From the NCBI GenBank assembly GCA_029880545.1, contig JAOUOD010000001.1, positions 1 through 64,000 on the forward strand: a stretch of DNA of 64,000 nucleotides, given 5' to 3'. Below are positions 52,552 to 63,999 of this stretch, in pieces. The position numbers were made by a program, and so were the translations under genes. Source of the DNA: Gammaproteobacteria bacterium (GTDB lineage Bacteria; Pseudomonadota; Gammaproteobacteria; Acidiferrobacterales; SZUA-150). Every line of letters starts with the position of its first letter. The first letter of the stretch is position 1. The notes beneath the pieces are model-generated. The model searched no databases. It was given only the letters and a program-made list of their open reading frames with translations, and was not told where the DNA came from.

Positions 52552-53403
52552 ATGACAACCACTACCGATCTTTCGGTTTCTTGCGAGTTTTTTCCGCCGC
52601 GCACCGACGCAGGAAGAACAAACTGGCGGGAAGCCCTCAACGAACTGGCCGTTATCAAGCCGGAGTATTTCTCCTGCACTTATGGTGCCGGCGGGACGAC
52701 ACAGGAAGGTACCCGTGAAACCCTGCGGGACATTATTGATTCCGGCTTTGCAGGCGCGGCACACATTACCTGCATCGGTTCGACCAGGGACAAAATTCTG
52801 TCTCTACTGGACACATACAAAAACATGGGCGTACAGCGTCTGGTTGCGCTCCGGGGCGACCTGCCCCAGGGCATGAGCGACCCAGGCGAATTTCATCACG
52901 CCAATGAACTGGTAGCGTTTATTCGTGAAACAACCGGGGATGATTTTCATATTGAGGTAGCCGCTTACCCCGAAAAACATCCCGAATCACTGAATTTTCA
53001 AGATGATTTTCAGAATTTTGTTAAAAAAGTGGATGCCGGAGCGGATTCAGCTATTACCCAGTTCTTTTTTAATGTTGAATCCTATTACAGGTTTCTGGAA
53101 GACGGACTCAAGGCCGGGATCGACATCCCGGTTATTCCGGGGATCATGCCAATTACCAATTACAAAAGCCTTGCAGGCTTTGCATCCGGCTGTGGTGCTG
53201 AAATACCCCGGTGGCTGTCAACGCGACTCGAAGGTTTTGCTGATGACCTTGAATCCATTCGGGAATTCGGATTCGAAGTAGTTCTGGATTTCTGCGAGCA
53301 GCTAGTGGCGGTTGGTGCTCCCGGGTTACATTTTTATACTCTGAATCGGGCGCAACCCACCATCGACCTGGTAAGGGAGTTGGGCCTGATCAACACAAAG
53401 TGA
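52552..53403 (+). CDS. metF: 5,10-methylenetetrahydrofolate reductase
   Basis: The 283-residue flavoenzyme makes 5-methyl-THF for methionine synthesis. It starts MTTTTDLSVSCEFFPPRTD; the CEFFPPRT segment and TYGAGGTTQEGT match MetF. HITCIGSTRDKI and RLVALRGDLPQG are also typical, and the length agrees with E. coli MetF (296). No clear ribosome-binding site precedes ATG 52552. It completes the metK-ahcY-metF methyl-cycle cluster. Confidence 0.97.
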   Translation: MTTTTDLSVSCEFFPPRTDAGRTNWREALNELAVIKPEYFSCTYGAGGTTQEGTRETLRDIIDSGFAGAAHITCIGSTRDKILSLLDTYKNMGVQRLVALRGDLPQGMSDPGEFHHANELVAFIRETTGDDFHIEVAAYPEKHPESLNFQDDFQNFVKKVDAGADSAITQFFFNVESYYRFLEDGLKAGIDIPVIPGIMPITNYKSLAGFASGCGAEIPRWLSTRLEGFADDLESIREFGFEVVLDFCEQLVAVGAPGLHFYTLNRAQPTIDLVRELGLINTK

Positions 53404-53461
53404 GCGGGTATAATACATTTACGCGGTCAAACGATGATCTAGACTTGTAAGAAATATCAAA

Positions 53462-53481
53462 GATCCGGGGTCACCCGGATC
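53462..53481 (+). terminator. Perfect 8-bp hairpin downstream of metF
   Basis: Arms GATCCGGG (53462-53469) and CCCGGATC (53474-53481) surround GTCA. No T tract follows. It sits in the leader of the downstream lipoprotein gene, just before its CAGGAG ribosome site, so a leader role is as likely as termination. A -10 like TATAAT lies at 53409-53414, upstream of it. Confidence 0.45.
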
Positions 53482-53500
53482 ACACACCAGGAGAACCTCA

Positions 53501-54454
53501 ATGGGGATACGCCAGCTTACCGCATTCAGTTTTTTGACACTGGTGCTTGTCTCCTGTGGTGGCCAGAAAGCCAGCGCGCCATCCAGGGCAGTTGCAGAGG
53601 CTGTCGGCCCCAACACATATGTCATTTTTGGACCCAACCAGCTTCCAAATCCTGTCAACAAGGGGTTTATGAATAATCCCGGATTTGTTGTTACGAACAA
53701 GGGTGTGGTCGTCATAGACCCGGGCAGTGGTTTGAAAATCGGCAAAATGGTGGTCGACGAGATCAGGCGCGTCACAACTCAACCCGTCGTGGCGGTAATA
53801 AACACGCATATACACGGTGATCATTGGCTGGGTAACGGCGGCATAATCGAGGCGTTTCCGGAGGCGGTTATCTACGGCCACCCTGACATGATGGAGCGCG
53901 CCAATCACGGGGCCGGTGAAGACTGGATCAAACTTATTAACGGCCTTACGGACGGGGCAATAGTTGGCACCAAACCAGTATTGCCCAGCAAGACACTGAA
54001 CGACGGTGATGTACTGACGTTTGGCATGTCTCGACTCAAGATTCATCACACCGGTCACGCCCACACCCACGGTGATTTAATGGTTGAGCTCGTTACCGAA
54101 AAGGTATTTTTTCTCGGGGACATCGTGCTTCATGGTCGCATTGGTCGTATGGATGACGGCAACTTCAAAGGCAATATTGATGCTATAGATCGGGCGCTGG
54201 CAGCAAACGCCAACGTCTATGTTCCCGGCCATGGAATGAAAGGAGACAAATCGATTCCAATGGCTTATCGAACCTACTTATCGACCATTTACGAGACCGT
54301 AAAAGGTCTCTACGATCAAGGTCTGACCGATTTTGATATGAAACCACAGGTTGTTGAAAACCTGGTTGAGTTTCAAGACTGGGGTTCTTTTGAAACCGAG
54401 GTCGGACGACAGGTTAGCCTGTGTTATATCCAGGTTGAACAGGCAGCATTTTAA
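53501..54454 (+). CDS. Metallo-beta-lactamase-fold lipoprotein
   Basis: The 317-residue exported hydrolase has a signal with lipobox LVSC (Cys 19) and the metallo-beta-lactamase metal motif THIHGDHWLGNG. Further metal-binding candidates are HTGHAHTHGDL and VPGHGMKGD. This arrangement is seen in SoxH-like and quinoprotein-relay hydrolases. The natural substrate cannot be told. It ends two bases before the prolyl aminopeptidase gene, suggesting one transcript. Confidence 0.9.
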   Translation: MGIRQLTAFSFLTLVLVSCGGQKASAPSRAVAEAVGPNTYVIFGPNQLPNPVNKGFMNNPGFVVTNKGVVVIDPGSGLKIGKMVVDEIRRVTTQPVVAVINTHIHGDHWLGNGGIIEAFPEAVIYGHPDMMERANHGAGEDWIKLINGLTDGAIVGTKPVLPSKTLNDGDVLTFGMSRLKIHHTGHAHTHGDLMVELVTEKVFFLGDIVLHGRIGRMDDGNFKGNIDAIDRALAANANVYVPGHGMKGDKSIPMAYRTYLSTIYETVKGLYDQGLTDFDMKPQVVENLVEFQDWGSFETEVGRQVSLCYIQVEQAAF

Positions 54455-54456
54455 TC

Positions 54457-55407
54457 GTGCGCGGGCTTTATCCTGAAATTCATCAAAACCTGAGCTTTAC
54501 CGTCACGACCGGAGACGGTCATGAACTTTACGTCGAGGAATGTGGGGTTGCTGAAGGTATACCGGTAATTTTTTTGCACGGTGGCCCCGGCGCCGGCTGT
54601 GAAGCCTGGCATCGACAATTCTTCGATCCAGAGCGGTACCGGATTATTTTGTTTGATCAACGCGGCTCCGGACGTTCTACGCCACACGCAAGCCTGGGAA
54701 ATAACACATCTCAACACCTGGTCGAGGACATCGAAAGGATTCGTACACGGCTTGGCATTGAAAAATGGCTGGTTTTCGGCGGCTCATGGGGATCGACACT
54801 GGGACTGCTCTACGCCGAAACGCATCCGCAACGGGTTACCGGCTTGATACTTAGGGGCATTTTCCTGTGCAGGCCAAAAGAAATCCACTGGTTTTACCAG
54901 GAAGGTGCGAGCCGAATCTTTCCGGATTTTTGGCAAGAATTTATTGCGCCCATACCGCAAAACGAGCGTGATGATCTGGTGGAAGCGCATTACCGGCGAC
55001 TGGTCGGCGATGACGAAATTGCTCGCATGGCGTCGGCCAAAGCCTGGTCTATATGGGAAGGAAAAACATCCAATCTCAAAACGAAACCCTCAGTGGTCGA
55101 CTTTTTCGGGTCACCGCACACGGCGTTAAGCCTGTCTCGAATAGAAGCCCATTATTTTGTACACAACAGTTTTTTGCGTGATAACCAGCTGCTGGAAGAT
55201 GCCCGAGCGATTCAGGATATACCGGGGTTTATCATTCACGGGCGCTACGACATGGTATGCCCCATTGAGAGCGCCTGGGAGCTTGCCCTGGCATGGCCAA
55301 ACGCGCAGCTTCAGATCGTTCCCGGTGCCGGGCATTCTGCATCGGAACCAGGAATTGTTCACGCCCTGATTACCGCCACTGACTGGTTTGCAGACGAATT
55401 GGAGTAA
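54457..55407 (+). CDS. pip: Prolyl aminopeptidase (proline iminopeptidase)
   Basis: The 316-residue alpha/beta hydrolase releases N-terminal proline from peptides. It starts with GTG at 54457. The oxyanion segment FLHGGPGAGC, the nucleophile FGGSWGSTL, and the acid and base residues in IHGRYDMVCP and PGAGHSASEPG match the S33 family. Length agrees with known enzymes. It lies between the lipoprotein hydrolase and apaH with no intergenic gap on the right, a tight three-gene unit. Confidence 0.95.
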   Translation: MRGLYPEIHQNLSFTVTTGDGHELYVEECGVAEGIPVIFLHGGPGAGCEAWHRQFFDPERYRIILFDQRGSGRSTPHASLGNNTSQHLVEDIERIRTRLGIEKWLVFGGSWGSTLGLLYAETHPQRVTGLILRGIFLCRPKEIHWFYQEGASRIFPDFWQEFIAPIPQNERDDLVEAHYRRLVGDDEIARMASAKAWSIWEGKTSNLKTKPSVVDFFGSPHTALSLSRIEAHYFVHNSFLRDNQLLEDARAIQDIPGFIIHGRYDMVCPIESAWELALAWPNAQLQIVPGAGHSASEPGIVHALITATDWFADELE

Positions 55408-56271
55408 ATGGCCACTTACGTAATCGGGGATGTCCAGGGCTGCTTACGCTCGCTAGAAACGTTGCTGGCGAAAATTGGTTTTTCAGCCAAACACGATCGA
55501 CTGTGGTTCGTTGGTGATCTGGTGAACCGGGGCCCGGATTCTCTCGGCGTACTTCGCTTTGTTCGCGACCTCGGTGATCGGGCTGTCACCGTGCTCGGCA
55601 ACCATGATCTTCACCTTCTCGCTTTCGCCAACAGTGGATCCCGCGAAACCAGCCCCCCAAGCCTGGCTCCTGTACTGGGCGCGCCGGATCGTGACGAATT
55701 GCTGCTCTGGCTCCGTCATCAACCACTCTTTCACTTTGATCAAGATCTAGACTGGGCAATGGTCCACGCTGGCGTTTACCCCGGGTGGTCCGTTCACATG
55801 ACAAAGAATCTTTCAGACGAAGTCCACAAAACACTGCGTGGGGACGACTGTGATGGTTTTTTTTCCGAAATGTACGGGAACGAGCCAGCCTCTTGGCATA
55901 GTCAGTTAACCGGCGCAGACAGGTTACGTTTTATAGTTAACGTCTTTACACGGCTGCGCTATATGCGTGGCCTGGAACTGGAGTTCACGGAAAAAGACGC
56001 GCCCGAAGCGGTTCTTGAGTCTACCCCGGAACTACTCCCCTGGTTCAATCATCCTCAAGGGGTCTTCTCGGGTGAATCAACCCGGCTCGTATTCGGTCAT
56101 TGGTCAACCTTGCCACCGCGTCAATATGACAAAGCCTTTGCTACGGACGGGGGTTGTTTATGGGGTGGCAAACTGGTGGCACTGGAGATTGATAAAACCC
56201 TGGCCCCCGTGTGGCATTCGATTGACTGCGAACGCCGACTTCAGCCATGTCGGAACCAAGTCACAAATTAG
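55408..56271 (+). CDS. apaH: Symmetrical bis(5'-nucleosyl)-tetraphosphatase ApaH
   Basis: The 287-residue enzyme cleaves Ap4A into two ADP and removes Np4 caps from RNA. The metallophosphatase motifs are GDVQGCLRSLETLL (N-terminal), GDLVNRGPDS and LGNHDLHLL. The start codon follows the prolyl aminopeptidase stop directly. In most gammaproteobacteria apaG is directly upstream; here it is a separate gene 484 bases downstream. Confidence 0.97.
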   Translation: MATYVIGDVQGCLRSLETLLAKIGFSAKHDRLWFVGDLVNRGPDSLGVLRFVRDLGDRAVTVLGNHDLHLLAFANSGSRETSPPSLAPVLGAPDRDELLLWLRHQPLFHFDQDLDWAMVHAGVYPGWSVHMTKNLSDEVHKTLRGDDCDGFFSEMYGNEPASWHSQLTGADRLRFIVNVFTRLRYMRGLELEFTEKDAPEAVLESTPELLPWFNHPQGVFSGESTRLVFGHWSTLPPRQYDKAFATDGGCLWGGKLVALEIDKTLAPVWHSIDCERRLQPCRNQVTN

Positions 56272-56651
56272 GCAAATTCGTCAAACAGCTGGCCCGGGCG
56301 CGGTCCGGCTGCGGCAACCGGTGTACTGCTTTCGTGTCCGTAAACACTCACTGCGCGTAGTGCTCGGCTTGTTTGTAAGTGGCTCCGTTCCACCTGGCTT
56401 GGCTCATATACGCCCCGGGCCTTGTGGGTTTTCGCGTAAACAAACATGCTATCGTTTGATTCGGACCAGTCGCCACTAAATACGCGCGGCTCCGGCAGGT
56501 GGTCGTTAGTTGTCTTTTCAGCCGGGTCCTGACGTCTGCCCAGATTTTGACCATAGGCCAATGACTGAACGGTTCGATCAGGCTGGACGCGCATTAGTTC
56601 AGTGTCCCGCTGGTGTTTGCCGTTGGGGCACCCGTGATTTCCTTTAGACAT
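56268..56651 (-). CDS. Possible orphan ORF of doubtful reality
   Basis: A 127-residue leftward frame fills most of the gap between apaH and apaG and overlaps the end of apaH by four bases. The product (MSKGNHGCPNGKHQRDTEL...) is rich in polar residues and has no hydrophobic core or recognised motif. No ribosome-binding site precedes the ATG at 56651. It may be chance, because the frame lies in a region with no other support. I list it at low confidence. Confidence 0.2.
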   Translation of the reverse strand: MSKGNHGCPNGKHQRDTELMRVQPDRTVQSLAYGQNLGRRQDPAEKTTNDHLPEPRVFSGDWSESNDSMFVYAKTHKARGVYEPSQVERSHLQTSRALRAVSVYGHESSTPVAAAGPRPGQLFDEFA

Positions 56652-56755
56652 CTAAGGAATATAGCACGGCATTTTGAATTGTAAATTTCTGTAACAATCC
56701 AAAACCGTCTAAGCGGGGGGCTCAAACGATCAAAACATTCGGCGGCGTGGAAACA
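56272..56755. other. Gap between apaH and apaG
   Basis: This 484-base stretch holds only the doubtful ORF listed separately. A near 10-base-spaced TGTAA pair sits at 56680-56695 before apaG but does not match the 11-base spacing of the SARP-like sites. I see no RNA gene or clear terminator. Confidence 0.4.
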
Positions 56756-57145
56756 ATGGATACTATGACCAAAAAAGCACACGACATAAAAATAGATGTA
56801 GAGACACATTTTCTGGACGGACATTCTGATCCTGCCGAGTACCGGTATGTTTTTTCTTACACGGTAACAATCACCAATATAGGTCAGAAAACAGCCCAAT
56901 TGATCAGTCGATACTGGCTGATAACCGACGCCGACAACCACACCGAAGAAGTGCGTGGCCCAGGAGTGGTTGGCGAACAACCTGTATTGACCCCCGGAAA
57001 AAGTTTTCGTTACACAAGCGGGACCGTGTTTCGAACGCCAGTGGGGACAATGGAGGGGAGTTATGAGTTGCGCGATGAAGACGGAATCACATTCCAAGCA
57101 AGCATCCCGGTCATTGGCTTTAGTCGACCAGGGGTGCTGCACTAA
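56756..57145 (+). CDS. apaG: ApaG family protein
   Basis: Using ATG 56756 the protein has 129 residues; a GTG at 56747 and an ATG at 56765 are alternatives. It matches ApaG: YRYVFSYTVTITNIGQKTAQLISRYWLIT, GPGVVGEQPVLTPGKSFRYTSG, and the C-terminal IPVIGF. ApaG has an FN3-like fold and is linked to cobalt/magnesium resistance in Salmonella. It is encoded after apaH with a 484-base gap, unlike the usual ksgA-apaG-apaH order. Confidence 0.93.
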   Translation: MDTMTKKAHDIKIDVETHFLDGHSDPAEYRYVFSYTVTITNIGQKTAQLISRYWLITDADNHTEEVRGPGVVGEQPVLTPGKSFRYTSGTVFRTPVGTMEGSYELRDEDGITFQASIPVIGFSRPGVLH

Positions 57146-57268
57146 CTCGGTGAGAGTTGGTAACGCGTCCTTGCACATGATTGCTACTCTAGATGGAGTT
57201 TATCAATCTCTCCAGACGGTTCAGGTCAAGATTTGTTAAACCAGGAGTGAAGCCAGCTGGTTCACTGT

Positions 57269-59695
<2,427 letters not shown>

Positions 59696-59763
59696 TTAAA
59701 TAAGGAATGACACGAAATTCTAACAGATTTAAGGTGTTTGGGCAGGCATTTTTTCTTGCTTCG

Positions 59764-60846
59764 TTAGCACGATGTTTCAGTTACTTCGCCATGTTTCACG
59801 TGAAACAATTTAGGAGACTCCCAGGTTTCTAGCGCCAAAATGTTCGGATCCGTAGTAGTTACAAAAACTTGGAAACCTTTTTTTGATAACAATTTAAGCA
59901 AATTGTCTCGATGCTGGTGATCTAACTCCGAAGGCACGTCATCCAAAAGCAAAACTGGCGCGATTTCTGAATCAATATCGGACATTTGTGATAATAAAAT
60001 TGCTAATAACACCATTTTTTGTTGGCCCTGGGAGGCCACCGAGCCATATGGCTTGCCACAGAAATCGACTAAAATGTCCGCACGGTGGGGGCCAAATTGA
60101 GTGTAGCCAAGCTTAATGTCCTGAGAGTGATTTTGGCGTAGCACCAGCCCATAATCATCCATTCCCCCGGTCTCAAGCCTAATGCTGACATAATGGCCTC
60201 CAAGGGAGAGTAATTCATCTACCAGTGGACCTATCGACGGTTGCCATTCATTGACATAAGCGTCCCTGGCCTCGGTAACGGCAGTCGCAAAGTCTACAAT
60301 TTTCTCGTCCCACGTTTTGAGCTCGGCGAAATTTATACCACGTTGTTTTAACACTCGATTCCTTTGATCGAGGCACCGCTGGAAATCTCGCCAACTTTCC
60401 TGAAACCGATGTTCCACGTGAAACACGCCCCAGTCGAGTATGTTTCGCCGATATTTGCTTTGTTGTCTGAATCTATAATGACTATCGGGTAATATCGCTC
60501 GAACGGGTAGAATTTTAGCAACCTCGCCTGCACTCAGCGCTTTTCTTTTATCTATTGTCACTTGCCGACGCAAACCGTCTTGGCGCTGCCAAAGTATTTC
60601 CTTTGCTTTACCAAACCGGCCGTCAAACCGTCCCAATATTTCGGTCATTTTCGAACCGTGTGTAAGCACGTCGTCCAATTGGTGTGTTCTAAACGATTTA
60701 CCGGTCGACAAAATTTGAATTGCTTCAAGAATCGACGTTTTGCCGCTGCCGTTATCTCCCCAAATTACATTCAGCCCTGGCGACGGTTCAAGTTCGACGT
60801 GACGCAGGTTCCGAGTATTGTTTATTACTAATGACCGTAGTGCCAT
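59764..60846 (-). CDS. recF: DNA replication and repair protein RecF
   Basis: The 360-residue SMC-like ATPase loads RecA at gaps. The Walker A is WGDNGSGKTSILEAI near residue 30. Further features are the ABC-like signature VASQGQQKM, the Walker B VLLLDDVPSEL and the FVTTTDPN segment near the end. It sits between dnaN and gyrB, the common order in gammaproteobacteria. The dnaN stop is only 22 bases away. Confidence 0.98.
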   Translation of the reverse strand: MALRSLVINNTRNLRHVELEPSPGLNVIWGDNGSGKTSILEAIQILSTGKSFRTHQLDDVLTHGSKMTEILGRFDGRFGKAKEILWQRQDGLRRQVTIDKRKALSAGEVAKILPVRAILPDSHYRFRQQSKYRRNILDWGVFHVEHRFQESWRDFQRCLDQRNRVLKQRGINFAELKTWDEKIVDFATAVTEARDAYVNEWQPSIGPLVDELLSLGGHYVSIRLETGGMDDYGLVLRQNHSQDIKLGYTQFGPHRADILVDFCGKPYGSVASQGQQKMVLLAILLSQMSDIDSEIAPVLLLDDVPSELDHQHRDNLLKLLSKKGFQVFVTTTDPNILALETWESPKLFHVKHGEVTETSC

Positions 60847-60868
60847 AACGCACCATCCCCTGGTCTTT

Positions 60869-61972
60869 TTACAACCTCATGGGCATTATAAGATACAACG
60901 TGTCACTGTCTTCTTTGCACGTAAAGCTGCCGATACTGTTACCGTCTGTCAGGCCTATGTCTATTGACGCTCCGGTTAACCCAGAAACGGCATCAACGAT
61001 AAAGTTTGAGTTGAAGCCTATTTCTGTATTCTCCTGATCATAATCGATCACAATTTCTTCCTGCGCTTCTTCCTGTTCCGGATTGTGTGTCGAGATATTC
61101 ATCGCCTTATTACCCACACCGAGCACTATTCCCTTGAATTTCTCGTTGGACAGTATCGATACACGCTGAATAGCTTTTTTAAATTGCTCTTTATCTACAG
61201 AAACAGATTTCGTCTGCTTGCCCGGTATCACCCTCGTATAGTCAGGAAACCTGCCATCAATCAACTTTGACGTGAACTTGATGTCTCCGAACTCAACCTG
61301 GATATGATTCTTGCCAATTCTTAGTACCGCGCTCGCATCAGACGGTTCCAGGAATCGTATGAGTTCCAAAACGCCTTTTCGCGGCACGATAATCTGAGAG
61401 TTTTCATCAACGGTAAGCGCGTCTACGACCAAGTCACAGACTCCCATTCTGTGCCCATCTGTACCCACAGCCTTCAAAAGTTTGTTTTGCATTTCTATCA
61501 ACAACCCGTTCATGTAATACCGAACATCTTGCTGCGCCATACAAAACTGCGTTTTTTCCAAAATTCGACGAATTGCGCCCTGGGCCAACGATATCTCCTT
61601 GTCCCAATTCGTCGTTTCTATATTGGGGAATTCGGTGGCCGGGAGCGTGACCAGGCTGAACCTGCTTTTACCCGATTTAACACTGATTTTCTCTGCTTCT
61701 GATTTAATTTCAATTATTGAGTCGTCCGGTAGTGACTTGCAAATATCCAACAACTTTCGCGCCGGAACAGTGATCTCGCCATCGGTAGCAGACTTCACTG
61801 ACGTTGTCGCCACCACCTCGATTTCCAGATCCGTAGCGGTGATAACCAGAGAACCGTCTTTAACCTGTAACAGCACGTTCGACAATACAGGCAAGGTCTG
61901 CCTACGTTCGACTACGCCCGCTGCGTAGGTGAGTGGTTTCAAGAGTTCATCACGCTGGATGCTGATCTGCAT
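60869..61972 (-). CDS. dnaN: DNA polymerase III beta sliding clamp
   Basis: The 367-residue clamp subunit forms a ring that tethers the polymerase. It starts MQISIQRDELLKPLTYAAGVVERRQTLPVLSNVLL and ends EDSDTLYLIMPMRL, the hydrophobic terminal segment that matches the family. Length fits (E. coli 366). It starts 276 bases from the dnaA stop, an unusually large gap that carries DnaA boxes. Confidence 0.99.
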   Translation of the reverse strand: MQISIQRDELLKPLTYAAGVVERRQTLPVLSNVLLQVKDGSLVITATDLEIEVVATTSVKSATDGEITVPARKLLDICKSLPDDSIIEIKSEAEKISVKSGKSRFSLVTLPATEFPNIETTNWDKEISLAQGAIRRILEKTQFCMAQQDVRYYMNGLLIEMQNKLLKAVGTDGHRMGVCDLVVDALTVDENSQIIVPRKGVLELIRFLEPSDASAVLRIGKNHIQVEFGDIKFTSKLIDGRFPDYTRVIPGKQTKSVSVDKEQFKKAIQRVSILSNEKFKGIVLGVGNKAMNISTHNPEQEEAQEEIVIDYDQENTEIGFNSNFIVDAVSGLTGASIDIGLTDGNSIGSFTCKEDSDTLYLIMPMRL

Positions 61973-62248
61973 CTTCCGTTCCTTTATATTGAATATATGT
62001 TTAAAAATTTAAAGTAGTAGTTATTAGTGTTGCCAAAATCTGTTGATAAGTCCCTTTTAACCTGTTTTTCCTTGTTCGCGACGTCTTGTAATCCTGTTGG
62101 TAGACTGCCTTGTGGCTTGTGGATAGTGTGTAGATAAAATGAATAACTTGGCCAATTGCTCATAAGCCGCGATTTTATCCTTTTTATCCCCCCCGTTTTC
62201 CACACCATAAAAACCCTCTTATCCACAACCTTATCCACCAGGTTTCCA
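61973..62248. promoter_or_regulatory. DnaA-box cluster between dnaA and dnaN
   Basis: The 276-base gap holds a perfect DnaA box TTATCCACA at 62219-62227 followed by TTATCCACC at 62231-62239. Two near-consensus boxes on the other strand are at 62118-62126 and 62041-62049. It is AT-rich, including a run near the dnaN start. Together with the dnaA-rpmH gap this could be one arm of a bipartite origin or an autoregulatory site. Confidence 0.6.
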
Positions 62249-63610
62249 TCAATGACTGAGTATTCGGCAAAGGTTATCGTAGTCTTCTTTAACCCTGGAA
62301 TCCGTAGACTTCAGCTCTTCAACCTTCCGACATGCATGCAGAACTGTTGTATGGTCCCGACCACCAAATCCGTCACCGATCTCAGGCAAGCTATGTTCGG
62401 TCAATTCTTTGGACAGCGCCATCGCGATCTGTCTTGGTCGCGCAATCTGCCGCGACCGCGTTTTACCGTGCATGTCGGACACCCGGATATTAAAATATTC
62501 CGCGACGATTTTCTGAATATTGTTAATCGTAATTTGGCGCTCCTGAAATGCCAGCAGATCGCGCAGATTTTCGTTGGCCAGCTCCATATTTATCGGTCGT
62601 CCGGTAAACGACGCTGCAGCCAGCACCCTCCGCAACGCGCCTTCCAGCTCCCTCACATTCGAGCGAACTCGTTTAGCAATAAAAAATGCTACGTCATCCG
62701 GCAGAGTTATGTTTTCTTCCTTCGCCTTTTTGATAATTATGGCCGCCCTTGTTTCCAGTTCTGGCGGCTCAATGGCCACCGTTAATCCAGAGCCAAACCT
62801 TGAGACCAGTCTTTCTTCAACGCCATTCAATTCTTTCGGAAATCTATCTGCTGTGATGATGACTTGTTTTTGTCCCTCCAAAAGAGCGTTAAACGTGTGA
62901 AAAAACTCTTCTTGTGAACGCTCCTTGCCGACAAAAAACTGGATATCGTCAATCAACAGCGCATCAAGTGACCGGTAATATTTTTTGAAGTCGTTCATCT
63001 GGTTGTGTTGCAACGCTTTAACCATATCGGCAACGAACTTTTCAGAGTGAACATAGGCAACCCTGGCTTCTGGTTTGTGTTCAATCATTGAGTTGCCAGC
63101 AGCTTGCATCAGGTGTGTTTTGCCCAAACCTACGCCGCCATAAATAAATAGCGGGTTATAGGCGCCCCCCGGGTTTTCCCCTACCTGTTTCGCGGCCGCT
63201 CGGGCAAGCTGGTTGGATTTTCCTTCAACATGCGTACTAAACGTGAACGAATGATTCAGTCGGCCTCCTTGGGGCCCAGGGGTGGCACGACTGGTAGACT
63301 GGGCCCGAACCGCCGAGGGCTTGGTTCCTGAGGCAATTTTTTCTTTTGTCTCACCGCCGGAGCGCGATCCGACTTCAATTTGCACCACCAACTTGTGACC
63401 ATTTTCGCTGAACTGTCCAACAAGTTCGGTTATCCTCGCCAAGAACCGTTCTCTTACCCAGTCCATTACGAACCGATTTGGAGCCAATAAGCGAAGTGAT
63501 CCGCTACCCTCTACAGCCTGCAGCGGTCTGATCCAAGTATTAAACTGTTGCGAGGAAAGCTCATCTTCCAGACGATTGAGGCACTGGTACCATAACGTAG
63601 TAGTTGCCAC
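62249..63610 (-). CDS. dnaA: Chromosomal replication initiator DnaA
   Basis: The 453-residue AAA+ initiator. Domain I is the first 80 residues ([22 protein letters not shown]). Domain III has Walker [17 protein letters not shown] and a Walker B in LLIDDIQF. Domain IV ends with the DNA-binding signature [17 protein letters not shown]. It lies between the two DnaA-box-rich gaps and is transcribed away from rpmH. Confidence 0.99.
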   Translation of the reverse strand: MATTTLWYQCLNRLEDELSSQQFNTWIRPLQAVEGSGSLRLLAPNRFVMDWVRERFLARITELVGQFSENGHKLVVQIEVGSRSGGETKEKIASGTKPSAVRAQSTSRATPGPQGGRLNHSFTFSTHVEGKSNQLARAAAKQVGENPGGAYNPLFIYGGVGLGKTHLMQAAGNSMIEHKPEARVAYVHSEKFVADMVKALQHNQMNDFKKYYRSLDALLIDDIQFFVGKERSQEEFFHTFNALLEGQKQVIITADRFPKELNGVEERLVSRFGSGLTVAIEPPELETRAAIIIKKAKEENITLPDDVAFFIAKRVRSNVRELEGALRRVLAAASFTGRPINMELANENLRDLLAFQERQITINNIQKIVAEYFNIRVSDMHGKTRSRQIARPRQIAMALSKELTEHSLPEIGDGFGGRDHTTVLHACRKVEELKSTDSRVKEDYDNLCRILSH

Positions 63611-63864
63611 GATTTGTCCTTAACGTTTTGATTTTATGAGTTTTTATAGATGCTCCACACCACCCTAACCGCTACGGAGCTTTCGAACTTATCCCCAATA
63701 ATATCTCTCTGTGGAAAACTTATCCACAATTACCTGCTGTAGTGTTCCAAATCCCAATTACCGGGGAGAATCTTGTTGACTTTAGCCTTTAAAATCCGTA
63801 ACTTTGCCGCCCCTGTGATTATTGACTCCCGGCAACAAAAGCCAGGAACTTAGGTGACCATTTT
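63611..63864. promoter_or_regulatory. Probable oriC region between dnaA and rpmH
   Basis: This gap carries a perfect DnaA box TTATCCACA at 63720-63728 next to TTTTCCACA on the other strand at 63710-63718, and TTATCCCCA at 63689-63697. T-rich sequence adjoins the boxes near the dnaA start, as in unwinding elements. It lies between dnaA and rpmH, the usual place of the origin in Pseudomonas and many gammaproteobacteria. The divergent promoters of dnaA and rpmH also lie here. Confidence 0.65.
63776..63804 (+). promoter_or_regulatory. Promoter of rpmH
   Basis: TTGACT at 63776-63781 and TAACTT at 63799-63804 are separated by 17 bases, a good sigma-70 spacing. It reads rightward, with the start codon of rpmH about 60 bases downstream. 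Confidence 0.55.
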
Positions 63865-63999
63865 ATGAAACGCACATTTCAGCCCAGTATTATTAAGCGC
63901 AAGCGCACCCATGGTTTCCGCGTCCGCATGCGCACCGCGTCTGGCAGAGCCGTTATTAACGCCCGCCGTGCCAAGGGCCGCGCCCGCCTCGCGGTATAA
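63865..63999 (+). CDS. rpmH: 50S ribosomal protein L34
   Basis: The 44-residue basic protein starts at ATG 63865 behind AGGTGA and ends at the TAA at 63997-63999. The sequence [20 protein letters not shown] and the repeated Arg-Lys-rich C-terminus match L34 exactly in pattern. It normally begins the rpmH-rnpA-yidD-yidC-mnmE operon; the continuation lies outside the window. Confidence 0.99.
   Translation: MKRTFQPSIIKRKRTHGFRVRMRTASGRAVINARRAKGRARLAV

Noticed and set aside
56679-56696. TGTAAAT/TGTAACA pair before apaG as a SARP-type site
   Set aside because: The spacing is 10, not 11, and the two halves differ; it may be chance.
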